A stretch of 64,000 bases of DNA, from the NCBI GenBank assembly GCA_903867885.1, contig CAIPTD010000041.1, positions 1 through 64,000 of the forward strand, given 5' to 3'. Below the pieces are notes generated by a model. It had not been told where the DNA came from and did not search any database. It saw only the letters and a list, made by a program, of their open reading frames with translations. The position numbers and the translations under genes were made by a program. Numbering within the stretch: the first letter of the stretch is position 1; each line of letters opens with the position of its first letter. Source of the DNA: an uncultured Ferrovum sp. (GTDB lineage Bacteria; Pseudomonadota; Gammaproteobacteria; Burkholderiales; Ferrovaceae). This document shows, one piece after another, positions 13,547 to 24,776 of this stretch.

Positions 13547-14932
13547 TCAGCGCTGTCCGAACTCTTGACCCGGAATCCACTGCGTTCCCGCCAAGGGAAT
13601 ACGTGCCATTGCAGCAGCTTCTACCGTCAGCGCAACTAAATCTTCACGCTCAAGATGGTGCACGTTCTGCTTACCGCATGCACGCGCAATGGTGGTGAGT
13701 TCCATATTCACGGTCTTCAGATAATTACGCACACGTTTGGAACCCACATCGGGCTCCAGACGTTTCTCAAGAATAGGATCTTGTGTGGTGACCCCGACGG
13801 GGCACTTACCGGTATGACAGTTATGGCAATAACCAGGACGCGTGCCTAACTTTTCATAATCCGCCAGCGCCGAATGATGCTCGCCACCCTGCACATAGGT
13901 TTCGCTATTGCAACCTAAGGCAAACAGAATACCTTGGCCAATGGCAACGGCATCTGCACCCATCGCTAAAGCTTTAGCCACATCTGCACCCGAACGAATG
14001 CCGCCCGAGACAATCAGTTGCACCTTACCGATCATATCCAGATCTTCGAGCGCATCAACGGCCTGGCGCACCGCTGCAAGAGTCGGGATACCCACGTTTT
14101 CAATAAAGCACGTTTGCGTGGCTGCGGTTCCACCCTGCATCCCATCTACCACCACCACATCCGCCCCTGCATGCACAGCCAGCTTCACGTCATTAAAGGT
14201 TCGTGTTGCACCCACTTTGACGTAAATGGGTTTTTCCCAGTTGGTGATTTCGCGCAGTTCCTGAATTTTGATGGTCAGATCGTCAGGGCCCGTCCAATCA
14301 GGATGACGGGAAGCCGAACGCTGGTCCACGCCTTCAGGCAAGGTCCGCATCTTCGCGACACGTGGATTAATCTTTTGTCCAAGTAACATCCCACCTCCGC
14401 CTGGTTTAGCGCCCTGACCAATCACCACTTCAATCGCATCGGCGCGACGAAGATCATCGGGGTTAAAGCCATAGCGTGAAGGCAGGCACTGATACACCAG
14501 AATCTTAGAAGATTCACGCTCTTCATTGGTCATACCCCCATCACCGGTGGTCGTAGAGGTCCCCACCGCTGTCGCTGCTCGACCCAGAGACTCTTTAACG
14601 TTTGCTGAGAGCGCACCAAAGCTCATCCCTGCAATCGTAATGGGAATATCTAATTCAACCGGCTTACTGGCATAGCGAGTACCCAATATGGTCTTGGTGA
14701 CACAACGCTCGCGATATCCCTCTAATGGGTAGCGCGATAAAGACGCACCGAGAAATAACAAATCATCAAAGTGAGGCAGTGCGCGTTTAGCGCCCAGTCC
14801 ACGAATTTCATACAAGCCATGGGCAGCGGCATTTTGGATGTAATCAATTGTCTTACGGTCATATCCTGCTGAAGGCTCCAGCGAGAGATGTTTACCCTGT
14901 GTATTTTTCGGATCCATCAAACTTCTCCTCAA
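13547..14932 (-). CDS. mgsC: N-methylglutamate synthase subunit C (FMN-binding glutamate-synthase-like)
   Basis: GltB FMN-domain motifs (GMSFGALSANVKESLGRAA, KPGGGGMLLGQKI, GMQGGTAATQ, GADAVAIGQGILFALGC); in an mgsA-B-C order. Confidence 0.9.
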   Translation of the reverse strand: MRRSLMDPKNTQGKHLSLEPSAGYDRKTIDYIQNAAAHGLYEIRGLGAKRALPHFDDLLFLGASLSRYPLEGYRERCVTKTILGTRYASKPVELDIPITIAGMSFGALSANVKESLGRAATAVGTSTTTGDGGMTNEERESSKILVYQCLPSRYGFNPDDLRRADAIEVVIGQGAKPGGGGMLLGQKINPRVAKMRTLPEGVDQRSASRHPDWTGPDDLTIKIQELREITNWEKPIYVKVGATRTFNDVKLAVHAGADVVVVDGMQGGTAATQTCFIENVGIPTLAAVRQAVDALEDLDMIGKVQLIVSGGIRSGADVAKALAMGADAVAIGQGILFALGCNSETYVQGGEHHSALADYEKLGTRPGYCHNCHTGKCPVGVTTQDPILEKRLEPDVGSKRVRNYLKTVNMELTTIARACGKQNVHHLEREDLVALTVEAAAMARIPLAGTQWIPGQEFGQR

Positions 14933-15612
14933 TATTCCTGATCAGCGTCAGCGTTCCAGTGGTACAAAGACCGCGCTGACGCGATCCGCTTAAAGCTCTT
15001 GGGGTCATGCTTTAGACCTGCTTTGGCGAGTAATTCTGCAACGCCAGTAAAGTCTGCTTCTGTCATGGGTTCTTCCTGTGCATCTGCGCCCAAGGACTTG
15101 ATCTTGCCCTTCACATACAGTACGGCTTCATAAAGAGAATCGCCTAATGCATCGCCAGCATCTCCACAGACGACTAAGCGCCCTGCTTGTGCCATGAAAG
15201 CAGAAAAGCTACCCACATTGCCATCAACTACGATATCGCCGCCCTTAAGAGAAACGGCACAGCGCAAACCAGCGTCTCCTTCAATGACAAGCAAGCCACC
15301 GTGTGCAGATGCACCTGCGGCATTAGAGGCAAAACCTTTCACGCGAATGCTACCGCTCATCATGTTCTCGCCAACCCCCGTGCCCGCACTGCCATGAATC
15401 ACGATATCAGCGAACTTATTCATTCCACCAGCGTAGTAACCTGCGTTGCCATGAATCTCAACCTTCACAGCCTCATTCACCCCAACCGCAATATTGTGGG
15501 CGCCGTCGGGGTTCAGCACATTCACAGTTGTCACCCCATTCAAAGGGTCGTGCAAGAGTCGATTGACTTCACGAACTGGCTTGCCAGCCAAATCGACAGT
15601 AATTTCACTCAT
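14929..15612 (-). CDS. mgsB: N-methylglutamate synthase subunit B (GXGXG domain)
   Basis: GXGXG-type beta-helix repeats (NAGYYAGGMNKFADIVIHGSAGTGVGENMMSGSIRVKGFASN); ATGA-type overlap with mgsC. Confidence 0.9.
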   Translation of the reverse strand: MSEITVDLAGKPVREVNRLLHDPLNGVTTVNVLNPDGAHNIAVGVNEAVKVEIHGNAGYYAGGMNKFADIVIHGSAGTGVGENMMSGSIRVKGFASNAAGASAHGGLLVIEGDAGLRCAVSLKGGDIVVDGNVGSFSAFMAQAGRLVVCGDAGDALGDSLYEAVLYVKGKIKSLGADAQEEPMTEADFTGVAELLAKAGLKHDPKSFKRIASARSLYHWNADADQEY

Positions 15613-15647
15613 GTTGTATATCTCCGCTTATATTTTGATCCAGTGAT

Positions 15648-16556
15648 TCAGGTGCGCCACACATACATTTCTTCAGGCGCAGGCTCGAACACGTGGGCAT
15701 TTTTAATATCGGGCAAGTGGGCTAAAGAACGAAATTCTGAAGCAATCGCCACGTAGTCATCGGTCTCAGCCACAACAGCAGGTTTACATGCAAAAGGATC
15801 ACGAATGAGCGCTAACTCATCTTTGGTTCCCATTAAAAAGGTAAAGAAACCATCCAGTTCATCGAAACCTTTTTGCAGCGCGTTTTCTAAGGTGTCACCT
15901 TCACGCAGTCGCCATTCCAAAAAACGACAAGCGGCTTCAGTGTCATTGTCGGTATCAAAGTGAATGCCGCGTGGCTCGAGCATGCGACGAATCCCGTTGG
16001 GATTGGATAGAGAACCGTTATGTACCAGACAAAAATCTTCACCGGCCGTAAAAGGATGGGCACGATCAGGTGTCACAGCAGATTCTGTTGCCATCCGGGT
16101 GTGACCTACCAAGTGGGTTCCTTGTAGATGTGAGAAATCGTAGCGATCCGATACTTCTGTAGGCGTTCCGATGTCCTTGTACAAGTCCATGCTTCGACCA
16201 GTAGAGAGGATATGTAGCTTGGGGTGATGCTCATGAATCCAATGCTTGATGGGAGCAGCTGCTGAGCCTACTGTCAGAATCGCATGGTTACCCGAAGTCG
16301 CTATTTCCGCATCCGTTCCAAACTCCTCTCGAATGGCATGCGCCAATCCATGCCAATTGAAATCAGCACCCGCTTCAGTCATGCCGGAATACAGATTAAT
16401 TTTGCGATGCGCTTCATTCACGGGCGTTCCAAAGACAGCCAAACCTGCCGAATCAGGGCCGCGCTCCGTCATACCAATCAGCATCGGCACCATCAAACTT
16501 CCGAGTTGAGGCCGAAGCTCGGGCTTCTTTACTAATAGGCCAACAATTCCACACAT
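15648..16556 (-). CDS. mgsA: N-methylglutamate synthase subunit A (class II glutamine amidotransferase)
   Basis: MCGIVGLL N-terminal nucleophile Cys; GHTRMATESAVTPDRAHPF, LVHNGSLSN. Confidence 0.9.
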   Translation of the reverse strand: MCGIVGLLVKKPELRPQLGSLMVPMLIGMTERGPDSAGLAVFGTPVNEAHRKINLYSGMTEAGADFNWHGLAHAIREEFGTDAEIATSGNHAILTVGSAAAPIKHWIHEHHPKLHILSTGRSMDLYKDIGTPTEVSDRYDFSHLQGTHLVGHTRMATESAVTPDRAHPFTAGEDFCLVHNGSLSNPNGIRRMLEPRGIHFDTDNDTEAACRFLEWRLREGDTLENALQKGFDELDGFFTFLMGTKDELALIRDPFACKPAVVAETDDYVAIASEFRSLAHLPDIKNAHVFEPAPEEMYVWRT

Positions 16557-16584
16557 ACGTTTCTCCTTGCGGGTACTTCAGGTC

Positions 16585-17919
16585 TTAGAAATATTCTAGG
16601 TAGCTTTTGATTTCCCAATCGGAAACATGGCGCATATATTCCAACCACTCCATCCGCTTGAGATTCACAAATTCTTTTCCTGCGGGGCCCATTGATCCGA
16701 GGATCAGCGGGTCAGCTTCAAGCGCATCCAAGGCTAGGGATAGGTTTTGGGGGAGTAAATCAATGCCCCGCGCCTTAAGCTCATCCATGCTTAAGTCATA
16801 CAGGTTGACGTTATTGGGTTCGCCCGGATCAATCTTGTTATCGATACCATCTAAGCCTGCAGCAATCACAGCAGCTGTAGCGAAATAAGGATTACATGCA
16901 CCATCGGGCAAGCGAAGTTCAATCCGACCACCCGGTCCACGCACCATGCAAGAACGGTTGTTTTCACCATAGCTAATATACGCCGGAGCCCAAGTCGCCC
17001 CCGTCAGCGATCGGCCTACGACCAAACGCTTATAAGAATTCACAGTCGGGGCACAAATAGCAGTTAATGCAGCAGCGTGTTTAAGCAAGCCACCGATAAA
17101 GTAATAGCCCAACTGTGAAAGATCTAGACCGCGTTTATCCGACTTATCTTCAAACAGATTGTTACCGTGTTCATCCCCAATTGAAGCATGCATATGCATC
17201 CCATTACCGGGTCGATTCGCATAGGGTTTAGGCATAAAGGAGCAGATTAAGCCGAGATCATTGGCAATCTCAGAAGCCGCCATTTTGAAAAAGGTATAGT
17301 GATCACACGAGGTTAAGCAGTCGGTATAGGTATAGTTAATTTCAAATTGGCCATTGGCATCCTCGTGGTCAATTTGATACACATCAATACCCACATGTCG
17401 CAGGCTGTCAGTTAGTTTTTCAAGGAAAGCACGCGCACGTGACAAACCCTTGTAGTCATAGCAAGGCTTGGCCAGGGTATCGGTATCATCACAAGGCACA
17501 ATCTGGCCTTGTATGTTTTTCTTAAGCAAAGAAAACTCTGGCTCTAGTCCCGTATAAAAAGTCCATCCCCGCTGACTAAGCCTTGCAATCTGTGCTTTTA
17601 AATTCACACGTGGGTCATGTCCCCAGGGCTTCTTATGCACATGACCATCACACACCACGCGTGCATACCCAGGCTGCCAAGGCACCACGCTCAAGGTGGC
17701 GTGATCGCCCACAGCCATGTAATCAGGACCATGGGGCTCAATGCCTGTTCCCCAAATCGCAAAACCAGCAAAGCCCGCACCCGCCTTCAAAATTTCATCG
17801 TAATGACTGGCAGGGACGGCCTTTGTCTTGGCAACACCGTGAATATCCACGAACTGGGCCAACACATACTTGACGTTATTGTCGGCAAAGAATTGCTGCG
17901 GGTCTTTAATACTCATCAA
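16585..17919 (-). CDS. gmaS: Gamma-glutamylmethylamide synthetase (GlnT-type glutamine synthetase family)
   Basis: GS-family catalytic motifs ([33 protein letters not shown]) and position between mgdD and mgsA. Symbol rests largely on gene context. Confidence 0.85.
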   Translation of the reverse strand: MMSIKDPQQFFADNNVKYVLAQFVDIHGVAKTKAVPASHYDEILKAGAGFAGFAIWGTGIEPHGPDYMAVGDHATLSVVPWQPGYARVVCDGHVHKKPWGHDPRVNLKAQIARLSQRGWTFYTGLEPEFSLLKKNIQGQIVPCDDTDTLAKPCYDYKGLSRARAFLEKLTDSLRHVGIDVYQIDHEDANGQFEINYTYTDCLTSCDHYTFFKMAASEIANDLGLICSFMPKPYANRPGNGMHMHASIGDEHGNNLFEDKSDKRGLDLSQLGYYFIGGLLKHAAALTAICAPTVNSYKRLVVGRSLTGATWAPAYISYGENNRSCMVRGPGGRIELRLPDGACNPYFATAAVIAAGLDGIDNKIDPGEPNNVNLYDLSMDELKARGIDLLPQNLSLALDALEADPLILGSMGPAGKEFVNLKRMEWLEYMRHVSDWEIKSYLEYF

Positions 17920-17937
17920 TTGTTCTCCCTTATTTTT

Positions 17938-18609
17938 TTAATTCAAGATCGCGATACCAACCGGCCCGCCATCCAATTCCCCTGCAATTTCACAAAGCGT
18001 TGACCACATATAGTCTGCATAACTGCTATCAAACCAAAACCGAAGAGCGAAACCTTCAATTTTTCTCGGCGCAGGCACGACCACTGCGGTGATTCCAACG
18101 CCAACCATAGTCGTCATAATGGCTGGCATCATGGAATGATCTACGCCAGCAAAATCAAAACTACAGGTCTGAAGAAGCAAATGATTCAGGTGCGAACCCG
18201 TCAGCATGAGCTCTGCATCTTGCCGCAAAACTGCGTAAGCACCCACAGGCGCTGCAGTCTCATTCAAGCGGCGGGTCATGATTGCATCGGCTGCATCTTC
18301 AATGAGAAACTCATTGCGTCCCAAACGCGCAATCACCGCACCTTCTTGGGTTTGAATGCAGGAATTAGGTTGCCCAGGCACAGGAATCCCAGCGGCCTCT
18401 AACCAAGCTGCACTGCCGGGGCCTTTGCATCCTGCGCGTAAGCGCCAAGACAAATCAATCATGCCAAGCTTTGCGGCAATCTCAATGTCTTTCGGACTAA
18501 ATTGAGCCACCACGGGCATCTCACATTGCTCAGACCATGTGGCAGAAGTGCCTGCAAGGACATCGGTAAATGGGTTCACGCGCTTGGGTGCACATTGCAT
18601 GGTACTCAT
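17938..18609 (-). CDS. mgdD: Sarcosine-oxidase gamma-like / N-methylglutamate dehydrogenase subunit D
   Basis: SoxG-like sequence following SoxA-like gene with overlap at 18606-18609. Confidence 0.82.
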   Translation of the reverse strand: MSTMQCAPKRVNPFTDVLAGTSATWSEQCEMPVVAQFSPKDIEIAAKLGMIDLSWRLRAGCKGPGSAAWLEAAGIPVPGQPNSCIQTQEGAVIARLGRNEFLIEDAADAIMTRRLNETAAPVGAYAVLRQDAELMLTGSHLNHLLLQTCSFDFAGVDHSMMPAIMTTMVGVGITAVVVPAPRKIEGFALRFWFDSSYADYMWSTLCEIAGELDGGPVGIAILN

Positions 18610-21515
18610 GCTGCTGCCTCCGAGGATTCTTCTTTTTGGCGAAGATCTTTAGGGTCATAGAATGGACGGGTGACGACTTCGGCCTGAACCACACTACCGT
18701 CTGAACGTCGAATACTCAGTATCTGTCCTGGCTCAGTATGGGTCGGCGGAACAAAAGCCAAACCAATGTGAGCACCTACTGCAGCACTAAAACCAATACT
18801 GGTGATCCGCCCAATGATTTCGCCAGCCTCAATAATCAGATGACATTCTTGCGGCGCTGCTCCAGTAAACCCAGATTGAAGCTTGAAACCAATTAAGCGC
18901 TGACGGGCCGGTTTCTCAGTGATCATTTTGAGAGATCGCTTACCCACAAAATAGGGCTTATCAAATTTAACAGCCCAGTCTGCACCAATATCAAAGGGAT
19001 TAGTCAGGCCATCGGTATCTTGCCCCACAATCACATGGCCTTTTTCAAGGCGAAGTAAACGCTGAGCTTCAACACCAAAAGGAACAATACTAGGTTCAGT
19101 TTCCATGATGGCATCCCATAAACGGGCGCCGTATTCCGCAGGAACGTGAATCTCATAGCTCCATTCGCCCACAAAACCCACGCGCATCAAGCGGGCAGGG
19201 ATCCCAGCTACTAGCCCTTCTCGCACAGCAAGATAAGGAAAACCTTCTATAGAGAAATCGAGATCACACAGTTTGCTCAATACCTCACGACAACGGGCAC
19301 CGGCGATATTCACAGCAGACCGCGCTCCGGTTACGTTAACCAATCCTACATTCAATTTCCAAATCGTATTCAGGCGTGAAAGCTCCCGATACACCGTTGC
19401 AGCCCCAGAAGTTGTGGTGGTGAAGTAAAAGAGTTCAGGCGTTAGACGGGCAACCACTCCATCGTCAATCACCACTCCAGATTCATCACACATAATTGCG
19501 TAACGGGTCGCACCCACATTTAATTTCGCATAGCGCATGGTATAAACGCGCTCTAAAAACTCTCCAGCATCAGGACCTCGAACTTCGAGCTTGCCTAAGG
19601 TACCAACATCAATCAAACCCAAACCACTCCGAACTGCTGCCACTTCTGCAGCAATACATTCGGTACGTGTTTTACCAGGTTTCGCGTAATACTCAGGACG
19701 CTGCCAAACACCTGCAGCCATCCATACCGCACCCAATGCTTCATGACGTGCATGAAGCGGTGTACGGCGATCAGGAGAGAACCCACGCCCGGCCAAGATC
19801 GACATAGGCACAGGATGAAAAAATGGACGTGCAGTCGTAGTTCCCACCTGTTGAGGTGACTTACCCATTAACCTCGCCAGAATACGTAGGGCATTCATGT
19901 TGGAATGCTTACCCTGCGAGGGCCCCATTCCATTTGTTGAGAATCGTTTCAGCAATTCGATATTGTCAAAACCCTCCAATACTGCGGTCTCAAAATCTTT
20001 TAGCTGAAGGTCTTCATCAAAGTCGATGAAATTTTTACCCGATGGATGAGAAATAATAGGCCATGGGTGACTGGGCGAAAACCGCTCAGCGGCAGGGGCA
20101 TGCCCCAACTCAGCTGACAAACTCAAGAACGCTGCGGCCTGTCGTCCCGCATACTGACCATCCTCGATTTTCTTATCCAAAGCATACAAACCATTGACGC
20201 GACCCGCCGCAAAAACACCTTGCGGAAGGCGCTCTGGAATGAATTGCTGGGTTGAATCCTGAAAGCTCATGCTTGTTCCTGCCTGATACAACAGGTTCAG
20301 TGCGGGCGCCCACCCCACACTCATCGCTAAGCCATCACAAGATAAAAAGCGCTGCTGCGCTAAAATGGGTTCACCATCCGCGTTTAAGGGACAGCACGTA
20401 ACACCGGAGAGCGTACCTTCTTGTCCCGCATGCGCTTCATACACGCAGCAGCTTAATAAACATTCCACACCCTGAGAGCGCAGAGACTGTAAGAGATTGG
20501 CATCGGTATCCTGCGCGCGTAAATCAACAATGGCTGCAAGATTTACCCCCGCAGCAATCATATCTAGCGCTACGCGATAACCATCATCATTCGCTGTCAA
20601 TACCACCATTGTTTTGGCGGGCTGCACAGCATAGCGATACACCAAACGTTGAGCCGCACTACCCATCATCACGCCAGGCAAATCATTGTTACGGAATACC
20701 GCAGGCTGCTCATAGGCACCCGCCGCAACAATGACAGATCGTGCACGCACCTTAATCATTTTGTTGCCATCGACCAAGGGCACCCAGTAATCAGCGTAAT
20801 AGGCTGCAGCATAAGAACCTAGACGTACTTCGATATTGGCATGGCTAGTGACTCGATCCACCAAGGACTTCACCACAGCTCGCCTTGCAGGATCATTTCC
20901 CAGTTGGTAAAAACCACTTCCACCTAGACGAGGGTTTTCTTCGGCCAACATCACCGAGGCTCCAGCCTCTGCCGCTGAAAGTGCAGCGGCCAATCCAGAC
21001 GGGCCTCCTCCTATGACGAGAACATCACAAAAGGCATAGCGCTTTGCAGTCTTCACGACAGGACGATCAAAATGAATGACGCCCAAGCCACTCATGTTTC
21101 GAATCAAAGCTTCCCAAAAAGGAAATAGCCAACGCGAATTCGCAACTTTGTAGTAAAAGCCAACAGGCAAGAAACGAGAGAAAAAACCTATAAGGCTAGC
21201 GCGATCCTTAGCCACACCTCCATGCGTATTGACTGCGGTATAGGAACCCCCGGCAGCAATTTCTTCAATATCAGCGCGAACATTCGGGCGATCACCCGCT
21301 TGCACCAACGTATTCACGTCATGATTGGCTAATGAAAGGACACCCCGCCGACGGTGATATTTGAAGCTACGTCCAAGGGTTCGCAAACCCCGCGCCCACA
21401 ACGCAGCACTAATCGAATCTCCAGCAAAACCTTTATGTTGCTGACCTTCAAAGGTGAAGCTGATTTCTTGGGTGCGGTCTATCCATTCACCCGGTATATG
21501 CGCTAATCGACTCAC
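18606..21515 (-). CDS. mgdC: Sarcosine-oxidase alpha-like / N-methylglutamate dehydrogenase subunit C
   Basis: 969 aa; N-terminal 2Fe-2S-like domain, FAD-binding GGGPSGLAAALSAAEAG, C-terminal GcvT domain. Confidence 0.9.
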   Translation of the reverse strand: MSRLAHIPGEWIDRTQEISFTFEGQQHKGFAGDSISAALWARGLRTLGRSFKYHRRRGVLSLANHDVNTLVQAGDRPNVRADIEEIAAGGSYTAVNTHGGVAKDRASLIGFFSRFLPVGFYYKVANSRWLFPFWEALIRNMSGLGVIHFDRPVVKTAKRYAFCDVLVIGGGPSGLAAALSAAEAGASVMLAEENPRLGGSGFYQLGNDPARRAVVKSLVDRVTSHANIEVRLGSYAAAYYADYWVPLVDGNKMIKVRARSVIVAAGAYEQPAVFRNNDLPGVMMGSAAQRLVYRYAVQPAKTMVVLTANDDGYRVALDMIAAGVNLAAIVDLRAQDTDANLLQSLRSQGVECLLSCCVYEAHAGQEGTLSGVTCCPLNADGEPILAQQRFLSCDGLAMSVGWAPALNLLYQAGTSMSFQDSTQQFIPERLPQGVFAAGRVNGLYALDKKIEDGQYAGRQAAAFLSLSAELGHAPAAERFSPSHPWPIISHPSGKNFIDFDEDLQLKDFETAVLEGFDNIELLKRFSTNGMGPSQGKHSNMNALRILARLMGKSPQQVGTTTARPFFHPVPMSILAGRGFSPDRRTPLHARHEALGAVWMAAGVWQRPEYYAKPGKTRTECIAAEVAAVRSGLGLIDVGTLGKLEVRGPDAGEFLERVYTMRYAKLNVGATRYAIMCDESGVVIDDGVVARLTPELFYFTTTTSGAATVYRELSRLNTIWKLNVGLVNVTGARSAVNIAGARCREVLSKLCDLDFSIEGFPYLAVREGLVAGIPARLMRVGFVGEWSYEIHVPAEYGARLWDAIMETEPSIVPFGVEAQRLLRLEKGHVIVGQDTDGLTNPFDIGADWAVKFDKPYFVGKRSLKMITEKPARQRLIGFKLQSGFTGAAPQECHLIIEAGEIIGRITSIGFSAAVGAHIGLAFVPPTHTEPGQILSIRRSDGSVVQAEVVTRPFYDPKDLRQKEESSEAAA

Positions 21516-21769
21516 GATCCCTCTCCATACAAATAGGTGCGCAGCACATGATCCTTGGCCGTATCGCGCTCAGCGATAAACCAGATATTGGAGGGGGTAT
21601 GACACCACCATTCTTTTTTCACTGCGGGAATACCACTGCGGTTAAAAACATAATCTGTCCATTCACTATCTGAACAGGTTTCTGAATCAGGTTCATTCCT
21701 GACTTCACCGTGATACACAAACTCACTCACGGGACGCGGTCCATTGATTGGGCAAACAAGAATTTTCAT
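21512..21769 (-). CDS. mgdB: Sarcosine-oxidase delta-like / N-methylglutamate dehydrogenase subunit B
   Basis: 85 aa SoxD-like (MKILVCPINGPRPVSEFVYHGE... YVFNRSG... EWWCHTPSN.WFIAERDT). Confidence 0.88.
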   Translation of the reverse strand: MKILVCPINGPRPVSEFVYHGEVRNEPDSETCSDSEWTDYVFNRSGIPAVKKEWWCHTPSNIWFIAERDTAKDHVLRTYLYGEGS

Positions 21770-21771
21770 GA

Positions 21772-23013
21772 TTAATGCCCCACAGAAGCTGCGCCTTTTT
21801 CACCCGTTAAGGCGAAGTCGGCAAAACGTTGTAGAGAAAAACCAGTAATGAGTGGGTGAGGTTCATCTTTAGCAACAGTGTGCGCCATGGTTTTGCCGCT
21901 GATGGGCGTGGCCTTAAAGCCCCAAGTACCCCAACCCGCATCGAGGTATAAACCTTCAACTGGAGTTTTACCCATGATCGGTGCAAAGTCTGGAGTCATA
22001 TCCGCCATACCCGACCACTGCCGAACTACTTTGACATGGGAAAGAAAAGGGAACATCTCTAGCATGTGTGCACTCAAGCTTTCGGTGAAATCCAAAGTGG
22101 ATCTTGTCGAATGTAGTTCATAGGGATCCAAAGAGGCTCCCATCACCAACTCCCCACGGGCAGTTTGGCTAATGTAAATATGCAAACTGCCAGAAACCAA
22201 AATAGGATCTAACCAGGGCTTAATGGGTTCGCTGACCATTGCCTGCAAGGGATGCACAAATATCGGGGTACGAAAGCCTGCCATCTCGGTCACCCGTGGC
22301 GTAAATCCAGCCACCGCAGATAAAACTTTTTCAGTAGAAATATAACCGCGCGAAGTATTCACCCCTACAATTTTTCCACCCTGAATATCTAGGCCCTGCA
22401 CTTCGGTTTGCTGATGAATCTCTACACCACGCATGTCAGCGCCCTTGCCATAACCCCAAGCCACAGCATCGTGACGTGCGATTGCTCCAGGGGCGTGATA
22501 GAGCGCACCAAGAATAGGTGCATGGCCCGCACAGGAAAGATCAATTTGAGGGCAGGCTTTTTTCACATGATCTGGACCAACGAGCTCTGAATCTACGCCA
22601 TAGTGTTTATTGACTTCTGCTCGCCAACGCATGGTGCGCACGGCGGAATCGGTATGCGCCAAAGTATAGTGACCACGTGTAGAGTAGAACAAATTAAGAT
22701 CAAATTCTGCACTCAGATCTTTCCATAAGTTCACACTGGCGTCGTAGAACTTCACCCCTTCTGGAGTCAGATAATTGGAGCGAATAATGGTCGTATTACG
22801 GCCGGTATTTCCCCCGCCTATATAACCTCTTTCCAACACGGCGACATTGGTAATGCCATGATCACGGGCGAGATAGTAAGCCGCGGCGAGACCATGGCCT
22901 CCTGCACCAATAATCACGACGTCATAACTAGATTTCATACGATCATGGGTGGTAAACATCCTAGGTTCATGATGCTTACTGGATAAGGCGTATCGAATTA
23001 AACGCAAAGGCAC
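21772..23013 (-). CDS. mgdA: Sarcosine-oxidase beta-like / N-methylglutamate dehydrogenase subunit A
   Basis: DAO-family FAD protein (YDVVIIGAGGHGLAAAYYLARDHG, GNTGRNTTIIRSNYL). Start may be an internal Met. Confidence 0.9.
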   Translation of the reverse strand: MPLRLIRYALSSKHHEPRMFTTHDRMKSSYDVVIIGAGGHGLAAAYYLARDHGITNVAVLERGYIGGGNTGRNTTIIRSNYLTPEGVKFYDASVNLWKDLSAEFDLNLFYSTRGHYTLAHTDSAVRTMRWRAEVNKHYGVDSELVGPDHVKKACPQIDLSCAGHAPILGALYHAPGAIARHDAVAWGYGKGADMRGVEIHQQTEVQGLDIQGGKIVGVNTSRGYISTEKVLSAVAGFTPRVTEMAGFRTPIFVHPLQAMVSEPIKPWLDPILVSGSLHIYISQTARGELVMGASLDPYELHSTRSTLDFTESLSAHMLEMFPFLSHVKVVRQWSGMADMTPDFAPIMGKTPVEGLYLDAGWGTWGFKATPISGKTMAHTVAKDEPHPLITGFSLQRFADFALTGEKGAASVGH

Positions 23014-23054
23014 GGCATATCCTCAATCTCATTAATAAAAATTGCATTCATCAT

Positions 23055-24746
23055 CTATCTCACCGCTAACTGGTAACACACCAACACAACAGCCACGCCA
23101 CACGCTAAGGTTAGATAGGGCAAAACTCCCGCCCTTGCTTGCGCGCCTTCCCCGGCGATTTGCGGCATATCTTCCACAGCGTCCTTAGGGAACACACCAC
23201 GATCTTGCACATAGTGTCTGTAAATAAAGACAGGAATAATGAGTGCGCTGAATACTGCCCCAGTCAGCAAAGTGCCTGGCCCCCAGAGATCAGCGCCAAA
23301 CCCCATTAACACTAAGTTGAAGAAGGCCAAAAACGTACCTATCGCAAGCAATGGTTTTGAGACCTTAAAAGGTCGATTACGTTCCGCCCTATCAATACGA
23401 TGGATCCAACACGCATTCAAATTTAGAAAATTAAAAATAAAGTAGCTCACATTCGACGCGGCCAAGACAAAAACGTAATCAGACATCAAAAGCAGCAAGA
23501 GATTAAAAACCAAATCCGTGACCATTGCTCCAACAGGGGCGCCGTGTGGGTTCACGCGAGAAAGATAATGAGGCAGCCAGCCATCTACCGAAGCTTGATA
23601 CAAGGTACGGGATGAGCCAGACATGGCTGTCATAATGGTGAGCGATAAGGTTAAAGCCAAGAGTAACAAAATGATTCTTTGCACCCAAACCCCACCTGCG
23701 ACCATTGCAGTTAAGACAACAGGTACGCCGGTACCATTGTAAATTTCAGGTGCCAAAAAGCTACGATGATTCACTGCCATAAATGTTGCACCATGATCAG
23801 CTTCTGAAAGCTGTTTTATATCTGCTAATTCCAAATAGGATTGAAAAGCAATGGGCAGCATCACGAAGACAAATAAGCAAAGTAGCCCTATATACAATGC
23901 GGCCTTAAAAGTATCGCGTTGGGGGTCTTCAAATTCTCTAGTGTAGGAAACAGCTGTTTCCATGCTGTAGGTAGACCAGGCAGCCACAAACAAGCCGCCT
24001 GCCAAAACCGTCCATCCCGCCATATTCCAATGACCATCAGAAACAAACCCATCTGCATCGCGCATCATTGGCACGAAAGGCAGAAAGTGATCAAGGTTTA
24101 AACCTTGTTTAAATAGCGGGATGAGGGCCAAAACCATCAATGGCAGCAAGCCAAGAGCAGCCAGTGCCATGGTTGCTCGGGCTGAACGCAATATCCCTCC
24201 GTGCTGGATTGCGAAAGAAGAAACCAGAATCGAGGCACCCAATAAGAATGTCGCATTGACACGTAAGGTGAGACCGGATTTGAGTCCATTCAAATCCAAT
24301 AATGTCCACTGCCAAGTATTCATCCAAGAATCCGGAGGAAAGAGCGCTGAGAGGACATAGCCAGCCAACAAACCTGATCCGATTGCTAACACTGGCGACC
24401 AAGCCAACCAGTGGCACCAAACCGATACAGGAGCGACGAGCTTACTATAGCGTACCCAAGCTAAAGCACCGTACACAGATGCACCACCAGCCTTATTGGG
24501 AAACAAACCGGCCATTTCAGCATAGATGAGGGATTGTATAAATCCGATGATGATAGAAGCAGTCCAGACGAACCATGCAGGTCGCCCTACAGTCGCTGCC
24601 ACCGCCCCCATAGAGAACAAAACCAGGGCTGGAACCCCACTTGCCACCCAGAACGCACCCGTCCAATCGATCTTGCGATGCAAGCTCGTACTGGATGTAC
24701 TGCGTTGTTTTCCCTCAAAATTCCATGCGAGGAGCTGGGTTTGCAT
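23055..24746 (-). CDS. APC-family amino acid/amine permease
   Basis: Multi-TM APC protein, paralogous to 31798..33495. The ORF opens to 24806, but Met at 24746 (MQTQLLAWN...) matches the paralog's start (MQSQ...). Confidence 0.85.
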   Translation of the reverse strand: MQTQLLAWNFEGKQRSTSSTSLHRKIDWTGAFWVASGVPALVLFSMGAVAATVGRPAWFVWTASIIIGFIQSLIYAEMAGLFPNKAGGASVYGALAWVRYSKLVAPVSVWCHWLAWSPVLAIGSGLLAGYVLSALFPPDSWMNTWQWTLLDLNGLKSGLTLRVNATFLLGASILVSSFAIQHGGILRSARATMALAALGLLPLMVLALIPLFKQGLNLDHFLPFVPMMRDADGFVSDGHWNMAGWTVLAGGLFVAAWSTYSMETAVSYTREFEDPQRDTFKAALYIGLLCLFVFVMLPIAFQSYLELADIKQLSEADHGATFMAVNHRSFLAPEIYNGTGVPVVLTAMVAGGVWVQRIILLLLALTLSLTIMTAMSGSSRTLYQASVDGWLPHYLSRVNPHGAPVGAMVTDLVFNLLLLLMSDYVFVLAASNVSYFIFNFLNLNACWIHRIDRAERNRPFKVSKPLLAIGTFLAFFNLVLMGFGADLWGPGTLLTGAVFSALIIPVFIYRHYVQDRGVFPKDAVEDMPQIAGEGAQARAGVLPYLTLACGVAVVLVCYQLAVR

Positions 24747-24776
24747 TACTTTATAATTCCATTGAATATCCTGAGT

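Noticed and set aside
15187-15756. 189-aa ORF antisense to mgsB/mgsA
   Set aside because: Antisense to two recognised genes, no recognisable domain.
16585-17919. Ordinary glutamine synthetase for ammonium assimilation
   Set aside because: GS-family sequence alone cannot exclude it, but position between mgdD and mgsA strongly favours gamma-glutamylmethylamide synthetase.
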